Source of the DNA: an uncultured Saprospiraceae bacterium
Lineage (GTDB): Bacteria > Bacteroidota > Bacteroidia > Chitinophagales > Saprospiraceae
Direction: 5' to 3'
Assembly (NCBI GenBank): GCA_937959115.1
Contig: CALGAW010000022.1
Location: 62,001-126,000 of the forward strand
Length of the DNA: 64,000 nt
A program made the translations under genes and the position numbers. The notes under the pieces are model-generated. The model was not told the DNA's origin. It did no database searches and saw only the letters and a list, made by a program, of their open reading frames with translations. Numbering within the stretch: position 1 is the stretch's first letter; every line of letters starts with the position of its first letter. Shown here in pieces: positions 1-9,141 of this stretch.

Positions 1-3000
1 AGGGTCATTGTTGTTATAGAACGGGTTTAACAATTCAAGGGACACACCTCTCACATCTGCGGCTTTATCCCAGATTTTTAAATCCTTGTAGGCAACAGAG
101 TCAATCAATACATCAAATTTTCCGTTGAGCCTGATTGTTTCTCCTTTATTATCAAGAGAGCCTCCATAGTCACCATCAGGGCTGAATCCATATTGGTAAA
201 GAAATTCTACACTATCTCTTGCCACAACATAGTAGCTATAAGCTGCCAATGAAACATTAGGGAAGTTATATCGAATACCGTCAGAAAGGCTGAAATTTTC
301 AAGATTTACAAGGTTTGGAGAATTGTTATAAATTTCAATAAACTCCTGACCACAATTATCACTAGGGTCGTATAAAAATTCGTTGATGACTAGGTTCGGT
401 CCAACATAACTTACAGCGGGAGTAGGAATAATCTTAATGGGGTCTGACCAGTGACTCCATCTTTGCTGAGCATCTTTGTATCGAACTCTAATTTTATATG
501 TTTTACCAGCTTCAAGATTTGCTGCTGCCGGAATAGTGTATGTATAGGATGGTGATTCTTCGCCGCTTCTCCATTTATGTTCTACTTCATAAATCGGTTC
601 GCTTCCAGCATAAATTGGATTAGAGGGGTCGCTCCATTCTCCAACTCTCCATTCAAGCGCCGTAAAGGTACTAGATCCTGCGTAACTAGAATTCGTTAAT
701 GTAATATTGTCTAATGCAGTAGATCCAGTAAGTGTAATGAAAGGTTTGGAAGGGATATTTGCATCATAAATTCCATGGTTAGAATTATTTTTTATGTAGA
801 CATTTGTCCGATTATCAAGAAATGTTTTATACCATGCAACATGACCATCAAATGAAGTTTCATCGTAGTTTTGGAATGCATCCCATCTACTATGGTCTAC
901 TTCAGCCCAGTCATTTGCTGGTCCGGGGGTGAATATCTTAGCGGCTTCCATATCAACTAGATACTCTCTTTGCTCTTGATTGAGTAATAAATCATAGTAT
1001 GAACGGAAGTTTGATTGAAAATCGATAAACATAGATACAGGAATATCCATATCATTTCTATAAACCGACGTAAAATTGGCGGTGCTTCTTAGAAACGAGA
1101 TTGGATCATCTTGCGGTGCGCCAAATGCGTTATCCATATCTCCCCACCAAGCATGATACTTTCCACTTTCAGAGTTATAATATTCACTATAGCTATGTTT
1201 TCCAATGTAGTTAATTCCATTCATTCCGAAAGCGACAGCTGCAGCCTTTTCTCCAAATAGCTTTGGCAGATCGCCATCAGATGTGATAGTGAAGGTGCCT
1301 CTGGTCTCATTGTAAGGGGCAAAGGTTGGTTGAGTACTTGAGTTTGCAAATTCTCCTTGATAGTCTAAAACCCTAAATCTTGAATCTCTATCGGTTGTCC
1401 AGAAGTTTCCTTCTGGCAAATCATGTTCTTTTAGGTAGTCACTATTAAAGTCTTCTTGTATTAGATATATTCCCCAGAAATCCCCTGCATTACCTGTTTC
1501 TGTTTGAGTGTCTACTATTCTTAAGATTGTATAGTCTGTTGATCTAGACAACCCACCAGAAAGTTCAAGCATTTTGTAAATTAGGGATTCTGGAAGACCG
1601 TGTCCTCCTAGGTCATTGACCCATGTCCCAGACAGTCTGATTTTGCCTCTTTTTTCATTGTAGGAATTTCCAAAGTCATCAACCGTTTCAAAAGTGTGTT
1701 CTTTATTCATGTCAAACTTCAACGCTGGCTTCACTCTTTGTCTTCTGCTGTTTCCTCCTCTTGGTCTAAACCTAACATGGTCGTACACTTTGCCTTCGTA
1801 CACAACTGTTCCTTCACCGCCGTAGTTGGTGCCTTGATACTGTTGAACGTTGTTTGAACCATTTCCTATAAATGTATCTACCTCGGTTTTCGTCGAAATG
1901 ACAGTGAAGTCTTCCATTGTAGGAAGAGTGGACAAGTTATATCCATTCATTGGGGCGTCACCATTATAAACATAATAGGCATAGTTACTTTCTTGAAAAT
2001 TCTGATCGGGGAATCGTTTAGAAAACCCTGTTGTTGTAGTAATTCTTACTCTGTATCTAACTAGCATTCGGTGCTGATGTACAGAGGCTGGAATAATCCC
2101 CGTATAGATGCCATTGTTGGCAGTGGAGTCAGGACCAGTGCCATTGTCATTCATGGGCAACGTTGTCCAATTATTTACGTAGGCAGCAGTCGATTTTTTT
2201 ATGTAAGACCCTGCACTCATTGCTTGATACTCCAATTGAACGGTTAAGTTTCCTGTTAAGTTCGCAAGGTTTTTTATATCCGCTTTTATTCTAACAGCCT
2301 CTGACGAGGTAGGATTATCTGGCGATTTAGAAACAGATTTTATGATAGGAATGTCTGATGGATTAGAAACAAAAATCGTGTTTATAGCCTTAGGCGTTGG
2401 TGCCATTCCTCTCCAACTTCCTCCGTGTTTTCCGTTGAGCGTTGGATTCATTTTTTGAATAGAAGCAGGAGAATCTCCATTATTTATGTGTCGAATACAA
2501 GGCCATTCCTTCCAACTTTCGTAATCTACTTCATCCATTAATTCATTGTCACCATTTCTTAACTCCACGTTTTCACCTCCACCACTCAGGTTTCCAATAT
2601 AAGGTCCATATGCGCCAGTAAACCCAAATTCTGACATACAAGCAGACGGGTCTGCTGCAACGACTAAATAGCCACCCGCAGCTAAGTTGGTGCCCGAAGG
2701 GAATTGGTAATTTATACCATCCGTTAATGTCCAGCCCGACAGATTGATTGATACATTATCATCATTATAAATTTCAAGAAAATCAATATTCTTTTCAGGG
2801 TCGATTGATCTATAGTTAATCTCATTAATTACTACTTTTAAAAAGCTTGGATCAACATCATCACAAATACCATTATTGTTTGTGTCAACACAGGGGTCAC
2901 AGCCGTCAGGAATGCCATCATTGTCTTCATCAACATTGTCATCATACCCAATGCAAAGGTCAATATTGTCGCAAACCCCATCATTGTCACTATCATTTAG

Positions 3001-3780
3001 AGCAGTATTGGGGCAAGGATCAATCGCATCACACAATCCATCATTGTCTGAATCTGGGATAGGTGTTCCTGCACAGGAGCAATCAGATTGAAAGACATCA
3101 TTGGTTGTACATTGATTGTTATCATTGCATGCTTGACCAACAATACAAAGTTCATAGCATAATTGGGCTGCTAATGTTGGGCTTACTTCATAGGTCTCCG
3201 CTGCTCGTTTATTCGAGGAAGAAGATTCAAGAATGAAAGAAACAGAATTTCCAGAACTAAAGCCTGGTCGAGTTATAACTTCCGATAAAACTGGGGTCAG
3301 ATCAATTGTCTTTTGGTTCGGTCCAGATTGCCCTGCAATCCAGCCTGAAGGGGACCAGTTAACACTAGCGCTGGTTTTAGCTCTATTGGAAATATTTCCA
3401 GAAAAGGAGGAAAAGGTTGGAGAGTTATCGACATCGTGTCCCCAAATTGTTATTGACAACGGGTTTGATTGCGTTTCATCAGCTGCAAACTGTATATATG
3501 CATCAATTAAAACAGCGGACGGCGGTATCGCGAAGTTGTTAAATCGAAGGCCAATCGCATGAGCACCGTCAATAGGGTGATAGCACATATCTAGATCATT
3601 GCTAGTTAAGTCAACCACTCCTGAAGGTAATGCCTCTTCAGCATCATCAGTTGATGTTGAAATGGAAATACAAGTTTGTTGGGCATTTAATACAAAAGTA
3701 GCACATAAAACAAGGGGCAAAATGAGTAAAGTCCTTATTAAGTTTAGCTTTCTTTTATACTGGGTTTTGAAGATTTTCAT
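1..3780 (-). CDS. Secreted LTD / CotH-kinase multidomain protein (C-terminus outside window)
   Basis: The frame is open from an ATG at 3780 to base 1 (1260 codons seen), so the C-terminus lies beyond the window. The N-terminus is a signal peptide ending near LNAQQ (residue about 33). Residues about 40-215 resemble the DNRLRE/disaggregatase-type beta domain. About 240-310 hold thrombospondin type-3-like Asp repeats (DSDNDGLCDAIDPCP). About 317-460 look like a first lamin-tail domain (INEINY, FLEIYNDD). About 600-930 match CotH, with the kinase-like GDMDNAFG near residue 880. A fibronectin-like stretch follows, then a second lamin-tail domain from about 1125 (VINEFLYDP). CotH proteins are atypical protein kinases. 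Many Bacteroidota homologues are T9SS exported, but the C-terminal sorting domain that would prove it is not in view. The target is unknown. Confidence 0.85.
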   Translation of the reverse strand, partial: MKIFKTQYKRKLNLIRTLLILPLVLCATFVLNAQQTCISISTSTDDAEEALPSGVVDLTSNDLDMCYHPIDGAHAIGLRFNNFAIPPSAVLIDAYIQFAADETQSNPLSITIWGHDVDNSPTFSSFSGNISNRAKTSASVNWSPSGWIAGQSGPNQKTIDLTPVLSEVITRPGFSSGNSVSFILESSSSNKRAAETYEVSPTLAAQLCYELCIVGQACNDNNQCTTNDVFQSDCSCAGTPIPDSDNDGLCDAIDPCPNTALNDSDNDGVCDNIDLCIGYDDNVDEDNDGIPDGCDPCVDTNNNGICDDVDPSFLKVVINEINYRSIDPEKNIDFLEIYNDDNVSINLSGWTLTDGINYQFPSGTNLAAGGYLVVAADPSACMSEFGFTGAYGPYIGNLSGGGENVELRNGDNELMDEVDYESWKEWPCIRHINNGDSPASIQKMNPTLNGKHGGSWRGMAPTPKAINTIFVSNPSDIPIIKSVSKSPDNPTSSEAVRIKADIKNLANLTGNLTVQLEYQAMSAGSYIKKSTAAYVNNWTTLPMNDNGTGPDSTANNGIYTGIIPASVHQHRMLVRYRVRITTTTGFSKRFPDQNFQESNYAYYVYNGDAPMNGYNLSTLPTMEDFTVISTKTEVDTFIGNGSNNVQQYQGTNYGGEGTVVYEGKVYDHVRFRPRGGNSRRQRVKPALKFDMNKEHTFETVDDFGNSYNEKRGKIRLSGTWVNDLGGHGLPESLIYKMLELSGGLSRSTDYTILRIVDTQTETGNAGDFWGIYLIQEDFNSDYLKEHDLPEGNFWTTDRDSRFRVLDYQGEFANSSTQPTFAPYNETRGTFTITSDGDLPKLFGEKAAAVAFGMNGINYIGKHSYSEYYNSESGKYHAWWGDMDNAFGAPQDDPISFLRSTANFTSVYRNDMDIPVSMFIDFQSNFRSYYDLLLNQEQREYLVDMEAAKIFTPGPANDWAEVDHSRWDAFQNYDETSFDGHVAWYKTFLDNRTNVYIKNNSNHGIYDANIPSKPFITLTGSTALDNITLTNSSYAGSSTFTALEWRVGEWSDPSNPIYAGSEPIYEVEHKWRSGEESPSYTYTIPAAANLEAGKTYKIRVRYKDAQQRWSHWSDPIKIIPTPAVSYVGPNLVINEFLYDPSDNCGQEFIEIYNNSPNLVNLENFSLSDGIRYNFPNVSLAAYSYYVVARDSVEFLYQYGFSPDGDYGGSLDNKGETIRLNGKFDVLIDSVAYKDLKIWDKAADVRGVSLELLNPFYNNNDP

Positions 3781-4456
3781 CCGACAGTATTTTCATGGGT
3801 TATAAAAGACAACTATGATAAAATCTCAGTTTTCTAATAGTAAGACGTAAAGAAAATGTAATAGTTGCAAGTTAGCTCCTTTGCTGTATCGTCACAAAAT
3901 TTGCCAAAAATATAATTTACTGATAAATAACAAGTTACAAAAATAGATTAATGTTTTAACATCCTTGATGTCTCTAAAAAGACTTTTTCTTTTTATATAA
4001 GGTACAAGACAATTTATTAAGATTTGATACTGTTGTTCAAATTGAAAAACACCTAAGTTTAAACACTAAATTTCTTTTCGTATCTCTTTTCAAAAGCTAA
4101 GATAAAGGCTTCAACCTCTATTTTCTGGTTAAACATAACGAGTAAATAGTTGTTTAATTAATGAAAAATAAAGTCGTATTGAATTTAAACAATTGATTAA
4201 TAATAATTTAAGTTGCAATTTCGGCTTGTTTAAATAACCCCAAAGAGCACATATTGTAAATATTAGAATCGATTTTTGTTTGGAGTTTCAAGCTTTCATC
4301 CGCCTATCAAGTCATGAGAGGCTCTGAAAACTATGCTTACAAATTGTTCTTTTAAAAAGGCTTCTATATTGTTTGATTTCAAGGGTAGATCAAAAATGGA
4401 AACACGTCATATTTGAATATATTTTGTAATTTGAGGATTGTAAAAAATAAGAACGC
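3781..4456. other. Divergent intergenic region between the CotH gene and hmgA
   Basis: These 676 bases are AT-rich and hold no convincing gene. The start regions of two divergent genes flank it. The only strong element I see is the minus-strand promoter at 3905-3933. No exact TAnnTTTG motif was found for the rightward hmgA gene, and no hairpin stood out. Confidence 0.6.
3905..3933 (-). promoter_or_regulatory. Bacteroidota-type promoter of the CotH gene
   Basis: Read on the minus strand, a -7 element TATTTTTG (complement of 3905-3912) fits TAnnTTTG exactly. A TTG (complement of 3931-3933) lies 18 nt upstream, near the usual -33 spacing. It would give a 5' leader of about 120 nt before the ATG at 3780. 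The match is by eye only. Confidence 0.5.
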
Positions 4457-5617
4457 ATGCATTACTATACACTGGGTCAGATTCCACAAAAAAGACATAC
4501 ACAATTTAGAAAGCCAAATGGACAATTATATCACGAAGAGCTGTTTTCTACTGAAGGGTTTTCTGATATGTATTCATTGTTATATCATGCGAATGCTCCC
4601 ACCCAAATCAAACAAGTAGACGACCCGTTCTCAGTGAAACCAAAAACAATACACGACAAGCAACTCAAACCAAGATGCCTCAACGGATTTAAGATTAAAC
4701 CCTCTGACGATTATCTTAAAGGCCGAAAACCAGTTCTTGTAAATCAAGATTGTAGCATCTCGCTGGCCGCACCAACCACGAGCATGACGGATTACTTTTT
4801 CAAAAATGCAGATGCGGACGAGTGTATTTTTGTGCACAAAGGAACAGGGAAACTCCTTACTATGTACGGAGAATTGCCATTTGAGTATGGTGATTATTTG
4901 ATCATCCCTCGAGGAACGACTTATCAGCTGCAATTTGATGGCAGAGACAACCGGTTGTTTATTGTTGAATCTTATTCGCCAATTGTAACCCCCAAACGCT
5001 ATCGTAACAAATTTGGCCAACTGATGGAGCATTCTCCGTTTTGTGAACGCGACATTAAAAAACCGCAAAACCTAGTGACTAATGATGTGCAAGGGGATTT
5101 TCTCTTTTACATTAAAAAGCAGGATATGATTTATCCATATCACTACAAGAATCACCCATTTGATGTGATAGGGTGGGATGGATATGCGTATCCTTATGCC
5201 TTTTCAATCCATAATTTTGAGCCCATTACTGGACGCGTACATCAGCCACCACCAGTGCACCAAACCTTTGCTTCTCGCGGATTTGTGATTTGTTCTTTCT
5301 GTCCTCGCTTATTTGATTATCATCCTCAATCCATCCCTGCTCCGTACAATCATTCTAACATTGATAGTGATGAGGTGTTGTATTATGTGGATGGAGACTT
5401 TATGAGTCGAAAACATGTAACCAAAGGCATGATTTCTCTTCACCCAGGTGGTATTCCACATGGCCCGCATCCAGGAACGGTGGAAAAAAGTATAGGAGCC
5501 AAGGAAACCCACGAACTTGCTGTAATGGTAGATACCTTCCGACCACTGATAATGACGGAACATGCCGCGGGAATTGAAGATGGAGACTATTATCTAAGCT
5601 GGCTTGAAGGGCATTAG
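4457..5617 (+). CDS. hmgA: Homogentisate 1,2-dioxygenase
   Basis: A 386-residue cytoplasmic protein matching the homogentisate dioxygenase family along its length. It opens the aromatic ring of homogentisate to maleylacetoacetate in tyrosine/phenylalanine catabolism. The C-terminal cupin carries the expected iron site: His299 (PYNHSN), an acidic pair Asp305/Glu306, and His335 (IPHGPHPG). The His-His spacing of 36 equals that of human HGD His335/His371 as I recall it. The conserved PPPVHQTF segment precedes them. Maleylacetoacetate isomerase, fumarylacetoacetase and HPPD are not adjacent, so the pathway is split. The convergent gene at 5740 is also a ring-cleavage-type dioxygenase, but of an unrelated fold. 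Confidence 0.93.
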   Translation: MHYYTLGQIPQKRHTQFRKPNGQLYHEELFSTEGFSDMYSLLYHANAPTQIKQVDDPFSVKPKTIHDKQLKPRCLNGFKIKPSDDYLKGRKPVLVNQDCSISLAAPTTSMTDYFFKNADADECIFVHKGTGKLLTMYGELPFEYGDYLIIPRGTTYQLQFDGRDNRLFIVESYSPIVTPKRYRNKFGQLMEHSPFCERDIKKPQNLVTNDVQGDFLFYIKKQDMIYPYHYKNHPFDVIGWDGYAYPYAFSIHNFEPITGRVHQPPPVHQTFASRGFVICSFCPRLFDYHPQSIPAPYNHSNIDSDEVLYYVDGDFMSRKHVTKGMISLHPGGIPHGPHPGTVEKSIGAKETHELAVMVDTFRPLIMTEHAAGIEDGDYYLSWLEGH

Positions 5618-5739
5618 AAGGCAAGGCAGATTCGGGTAAGCGCGGCCTTTATTAAGAAGGAAGAAGGATTGACTCAATGTATTTGGAACTGAATGTAGCT
5701 AATTCCGATTAACGGAAGAGTTATGCCTTGAATCACAAC

Positions 5740-6339
5740 TTAAGCGTTAGCCAAATAGATATTAAACTCTACCGTTAAATTGCTATTGACGTCATCGGGG
5801 AAAATATTTAGGACTCGGAGATCAGCGTTTTCAGTGGACGCCCATGGATCGTCATCAATATGTGGATCTCCTTTGAAGTAGATTTGTGAGATTAATTCTT
5901 TGTAGCCAGGTGCTGTCACTCGAAAATGTATATGAGCAGGTCTGTAGCGACTACCATTCAGGTATTTTCCTGGGATGACGGTTTTAAAGGCGTATTCCCC
6001 GTTTTCATTGGTGTATTGTCGACCTCTGAGATCGAATGTCTTCTCGTCATATTCGGCTTTGGAGTCGCACTGCCAAGTTTCAATCATCACATTTTTGATT
6101 GGAGTGGAGCAATCGGGTTGGCAAACAATCCCTTTTACGGTGATGGGGGTGCCAGTGTGTTTATCTTGGATTAGATTGTCTGAGATCGGAGCATTGGGGA
6201 GATAGTATGGGCCAAGAATATCATTGGTGGTATTGCAGTCACCTATGAACTGTTTACTGTTTCCAGCTTTTACGCTTCCGAATACTGAAATCCCGAAGGC
6301 GGAGAGGACTGTGGTCTTGATAAAATTTTTCCGATCCAT
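5740..6339 (-). CDS. Exported intradiol-type dioxygenase (protocatechuate 3,4-dioxygenase-like)
   Basis: 199 residues with an N-terminal signal-like segment (MDRKNFIKTTVLSAFGISVFG, cleavage near VKAG; it lacks a twin-arginine pair). The rest is the intradiol dioxygenase beta sandwich. GPYYLPNAP is the usual N-terminal motif. ETWQCDSKAEYD supplies the first Tyr, and RYRPAHIHFRV supplies the second Tyr and the two His of the Fe(III) site. The family cleaves catechols between the hydroxyls. Exported stand-alone members are common in Bacteroidota and their substrates are mostly unknown. It converges on hmgA with about 120 bases between stop codons, so co-regulation is not implied. Confidence 0.82.
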   Translation of the reverse strand: MDRKNFIKTTVLSAFGISVFGSVKAGNSKQFIGDCNTTNDILGPYYLPNAPISDNLIQDKHTGTPITVKGIVCQPDCSTPIKNVMIETWQCDSKAEYDEKTFDLRGRQYTNENGEYAFKTVIPGKYLNGSRYRPAHIHFRVTAPGYKELISQIYFKGDPHIDDDPWASTENADLRVLNIFPDDVNSNLTVEFNIYLANA

Positions 6340-6708
6340 GATTTTCTTTTTTTAACTATTAACAAATTTCTGTCCAAATAGGTAACGACTTGCAGCAATT
6401 AGCTTGAACCAGCATTAGGTATATTGCGGGTTGAAGGAAAGTCAAAGATGTAGGAGATATTTAATTCTAACAATAACAACTTTGTAAGAATGTCAAATCT
6501 ATTTGTGAATGAGTCGTTTGAAATTGTAACTAAACTTGACTTTAGATGCAACCTTCAGGTGAAAATTTGAAACTTATTTTATAGAAAGGACGTATGACAA
6601 AATGTTTTATCCTTTCTTTCTCCAAATTCCTTCCTAATGTTTTGTTAAAACTAATTGATCCAATCAATTTGGAATCAATATTGTATTCTATTAAGAAACA
6701 ACTCAACC
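6340..6708. other. Intergenic region upstream of two divergent envelope genes
   Basis: 369 bases between the start codons of the exported dioxygenase (leftward) and the MORN lipoprotein (rightward). A minus-strand TAnnTTTG match (complement of 6494-6501) exists but lacks a well-placed -33 TTG. I see no ORF, repeat or clear hairpin. Confidence 0.5.
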
Positions 6709-8016
6709 ATGATTAAGGAACTAATTTTAACAATTGCAGTAACATTCTCTTATACAAGCTACATAATGGCTTGTGGCTGTGCACCTTTGTCCTTTGGAAA
6801 GTTGACAATGCAAGAACTTAATGACTATGATGTTATAGTAAAAGCGATTGCACTGGAGGTTTCAGGTCCAGCGCTTCAAAAGGAGCATGCTCCAGAAAAA
6901 AATTATCACATAGATAGTTATGGGTATCATCAAGTAGAAAATATACCTGATGGTTCTTCTGAAATTACTTTGAAAGTTACCAGAACAATTAAGGGAGAGG
7001 TAGATCGAAATTTGAAATTAGTAATGAAAAATGCTAATAAATACGGTTACTATTGCTCGTACAACAAAATTGAGCCCGGCAATTCATATTACTTCTTTAT
7101 GAATAAAAATAAGGATGAATTAGAAATGTTTTATTCGTCTAGACTCATTGCCTTGAAATCAGATTATGGCTTATATGCTTCCTTAAAGGACTTGAAAAAT
7201 AAAGCGTCTAACAATGATTTGGAAGAATTGGAGCAAAAGCAACTGGAGCATAAAATTAGGCAGTTTGAAGAAAATTTGAAGTATGAGAGAGAAATCAAAG
7301 CTCAAAATCTAAGTTTCATCAATATGGTCAATACAAATTCAACAACCCAATGGTTTAATGATGATAAAAAGTTGGAAGCTGTTGGGAAACTAGTAAATGG
7401 AACACCTGTTGGACAATGGGAGTACTACAGCTATGATGGTGAGTTTATAGAAGAAAAAGGAGCATTCAAGAAAGGGAGGCGACATGGTGAGTGGAACCGA
7501 TTCTTTAATAAATCTGAAGTTGTCCTATCTACTTACAGTTATAAAAATGGATTGCTGGAAGGTAAATACACTAACTTCTATAACGACGGCAAAATCCAAA
7601 ATGAAGCGATTTACAAGACTGGAAAAAAAGAAGGGATAATGAAAACCTACCACAGAAATGGAGAATTAAACCTAATTGCAAACTTCAAAAACGATAAGTT
7701 AAATGGTGAGCGTGTTGGTTATCTTAAAAACGGTGAATTATCTTTAAAAGAAAACTATGTTGATGGAAAGCGGGAAGGTGTTTTTGTCCGATATTTCCAG
7801 TCTGGTGTTTTAAAAGATGTGTTAACATATGAAAACGATCTGCCAATAGGTAAATACTATCGCTATTTTGAAGAAGGATCTAAAAAGCAAGAAGGTCAGT
7901 ACAGTGCAGCAGGTGTTCGGACAGGTGAATGGAAATACTACAATAGAGATGGTAGTGTGAGAACAGTAGAAATGCTTGATGAAAAGGGAAACCTTGCCTT
8001 AAGTGATAGGAGGTAA
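6709..8016 (+). CDS. Lipoprotein-like protein: TIMP/NTR-like domain followed by MORN_2 repeats
   Basis: I start at the ATG at 6709 (435 residues) because it begins directly on a signal peptide. An upstream in-frame ATA/ATT-type start would add 18 non-hydrophobic residues. The signal ends in YIMACGC, which can serve as a lipobox or as the Cys-x-Cys opening of a TIMP/NTR fold. Residues about 25-150 show the NTR-like pattern (VIVKAIALEV, ITLKVTRTIKG, GYYCSYNKIEPGNSYYFF). A charged coiled segment follows (about 165-215). Then come about eight MORN_2/YwqK-type repeats of about 23 residues, with motifs such as GTPVGQWEYY and GRRHGEWNRFF. MORN_2 proteins in Bacteroidota are usually surface or periplasmic and functionally obscure. 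Confidence 0.75.
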   Translation: MIKELILTIAVTFSYTSYIMACGCAPLSFGKLTMQELNDYDVIVKAIALEVSGPALQKEHAPEKNYHIDSYGYHQVENIPDGSSEITLKVTRTIKGEVDRNLKLVMKNANKYGYYCSYNKIEPGNSYYFFMNKNKDELEMFYSSRLIALKSDYGLYASLKDLKNKASNNDLEELEQKQLEHKIRQFEENLKYEREIKAQNLSFINMVNTNSTTQWFNDDKKLEAVGKLVNGTPVGQWEYYSYDGEFIEEKGAFKKGRRHGEWNRFFNKSEVVLSTYSYKNGLLEGKYTNFYNDGKIQNEAIYKTGKKEGIMKTYHRNGELNLIANFKNDKLNGERVGYLKNGELSLKENYVDGKREGVFVRYFQSGVLKDVLTYENDLPIGKYYRYFEEGSKKQEGQYSAAGVRTGEWKYYNRDGSVRTVEMLDEKGNLALSDRR

Positions 8017-8238
8017 TAGAGGTAATAGACATACCATTCCTAAGATATTCGCAATTCGTCTTTCAATGCAGGTACTGGTAAAACAAATTCCGAGAAAAAA
8101 GTACACTTAATATTCCAATCTTATTTGGGATTGAAAAAAGAATACTCAAATATAATAATCAAACTCAGGTTTATAGCTTCAACAGTGCTTTCAGTTCAGG
8201 TGATTCCATCAGGAGAACACCATCCATACCAAAAGAAA

Positions 8239-8276
8239 AATCCAGACAACTCCTCGAGGTTATCTGGATTTTTTTA
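8239..8276. terminator. Intrinsic terminator between convergent genes
   Basis: The arms AATCCAGA and TCTGGATT enclose CCTCGAGG, which is self-complementary. T7 follows on the + strand and an A-run precedes it, so it can work in both directions for the genes ending at 8016 (+) and 8297 (-). Confidence 0.75.
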
Positions 8277-8296
8277 TTCTTCAAAAGAGAACAAAA

Positions 8297-8896
8297 CTAT
8301 CTTCCTAGGAACTTTCCTAGTAACATAGAACCTCCCATACGCAGTAAATCGTCTTTGATATCTCCATCACCATCTTGATCAAGTAATCGGCCTAGCATAC
8401 CCATTTGTTCTGGCTGCTGTTGTTGCTGATACTGTTGATTTCCACCAAGGATATCCGCAAGACCGCCTTGATTCAGGTTTTCCTGTCGTTTCTTACGTCC
8501 AAGGTAACCTAAAACGATTGGCGCAAGCATCATAAGCATTTTACCAGTAGATCCGGCACTTAAGCCACTCGCTCTACTAAGTGTGTTCTCTACATTTTGT
8601 TGTCTATTGCCAAGGATGTGTCCAAGAATCCCAGCGCCTGCGCCCTGTTCAGGATTGTTCAGTAATCCGCCAAGGTTTTCTAGGATGCCACCATCGTGAT
8701 CTCTATCAAGAGCACCTGCAAGTGCTGAAGCTCCTTCTTCATTTCTTGAGTTTCTAGCTAAAGCATCAAGAAGTAAGGGTAACGCATTACCAAGAGCCAC
8801 TTGCATTTGCTCTGGTTGAGCACCAAGCTGTTGACCCATTTGTCCAATCGTTTCGCCTCCCATTTGCTGGAGTATTTGTTCCACTAAGTTTGCCAT
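8297..8896 (-). CDS. DUF937 family protein with EF-hand-like loops
   Basis: 199 residues, no signal peptide. The N-terminal part (LVEQILQQMGGETIGQMG, then LPLLLDALARNS) matches DUF937, found in YidB-like cytoplasmic proteins of unknown function. Two Asp-rich loops of the EF-hand type (LDRDHDGGILENL and LDQDGDGDIKDDL) flank the middle, and a Gln tract (QQYQQQQQ) lies near residue 155. Glycine- and methionine-rich helices (GKMLMMLAPIVLGYLG, GGSMLLGKFLG) suggest self-assembly or membrane contact. Gene-specific function cannot be assigned. Confidence 0.8.
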   Translation of the reverse strand: MANLVEQILQQMGGETIGQMGQQLGAQPEQMQVALGNALPLLLDALARNSRNEEGASALAGALDRDHDGGILENLGGLLNNPEQGAGAGILGHILGNRQQNVENTLSRASGLSAGSTGKMLMMLAPIVLGYLGRKKRQENLNQGGLADILGGNQQYQQQQQPEQMGMLGRLLDQDGDGDIKDDLLRMGGSMLLGKFLGR

Positions 8897-9141
8897 AATT
8901 TTATTTAAAAATAATTGAAATGATTAATTCTAATTGTTTGACGAAGTTGAGCAATTTTTGCCACATCACCAAATCACATATTTATTTAGTTTAACCTAAA
9001 TTTCGCCTTTTTGTTTCGTATTTTCTTTTAATAATTGCTATTCAAACAACGAAATGTGACTTCACCAATTCTATTGTATTGAAAGGATAGAAACAACTCT
9101 GCATATTCTGCTTACGCAACTACAACCTTATTCTGATAAGC

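Noticed and set aside
2847-3091. Two overlapping short + frames rich in His or Ser
   Set aside because: They are antisense shadows of the TSP3-like Asp repeats of the CotH gene; composition follows the coding strand.
3233-3562. A 109-codon + frame with plausible composition
   Set aside because: It lies opposite the signal-proximal domain of the CotH gene, and the minus frame runs unbroken over 1260 codons with recognisable domains.
4413-4619. Short frame overlapping the hmgA start
   Set aside because: It shares bases with hmgA in another frame and shows no domain or start signal.
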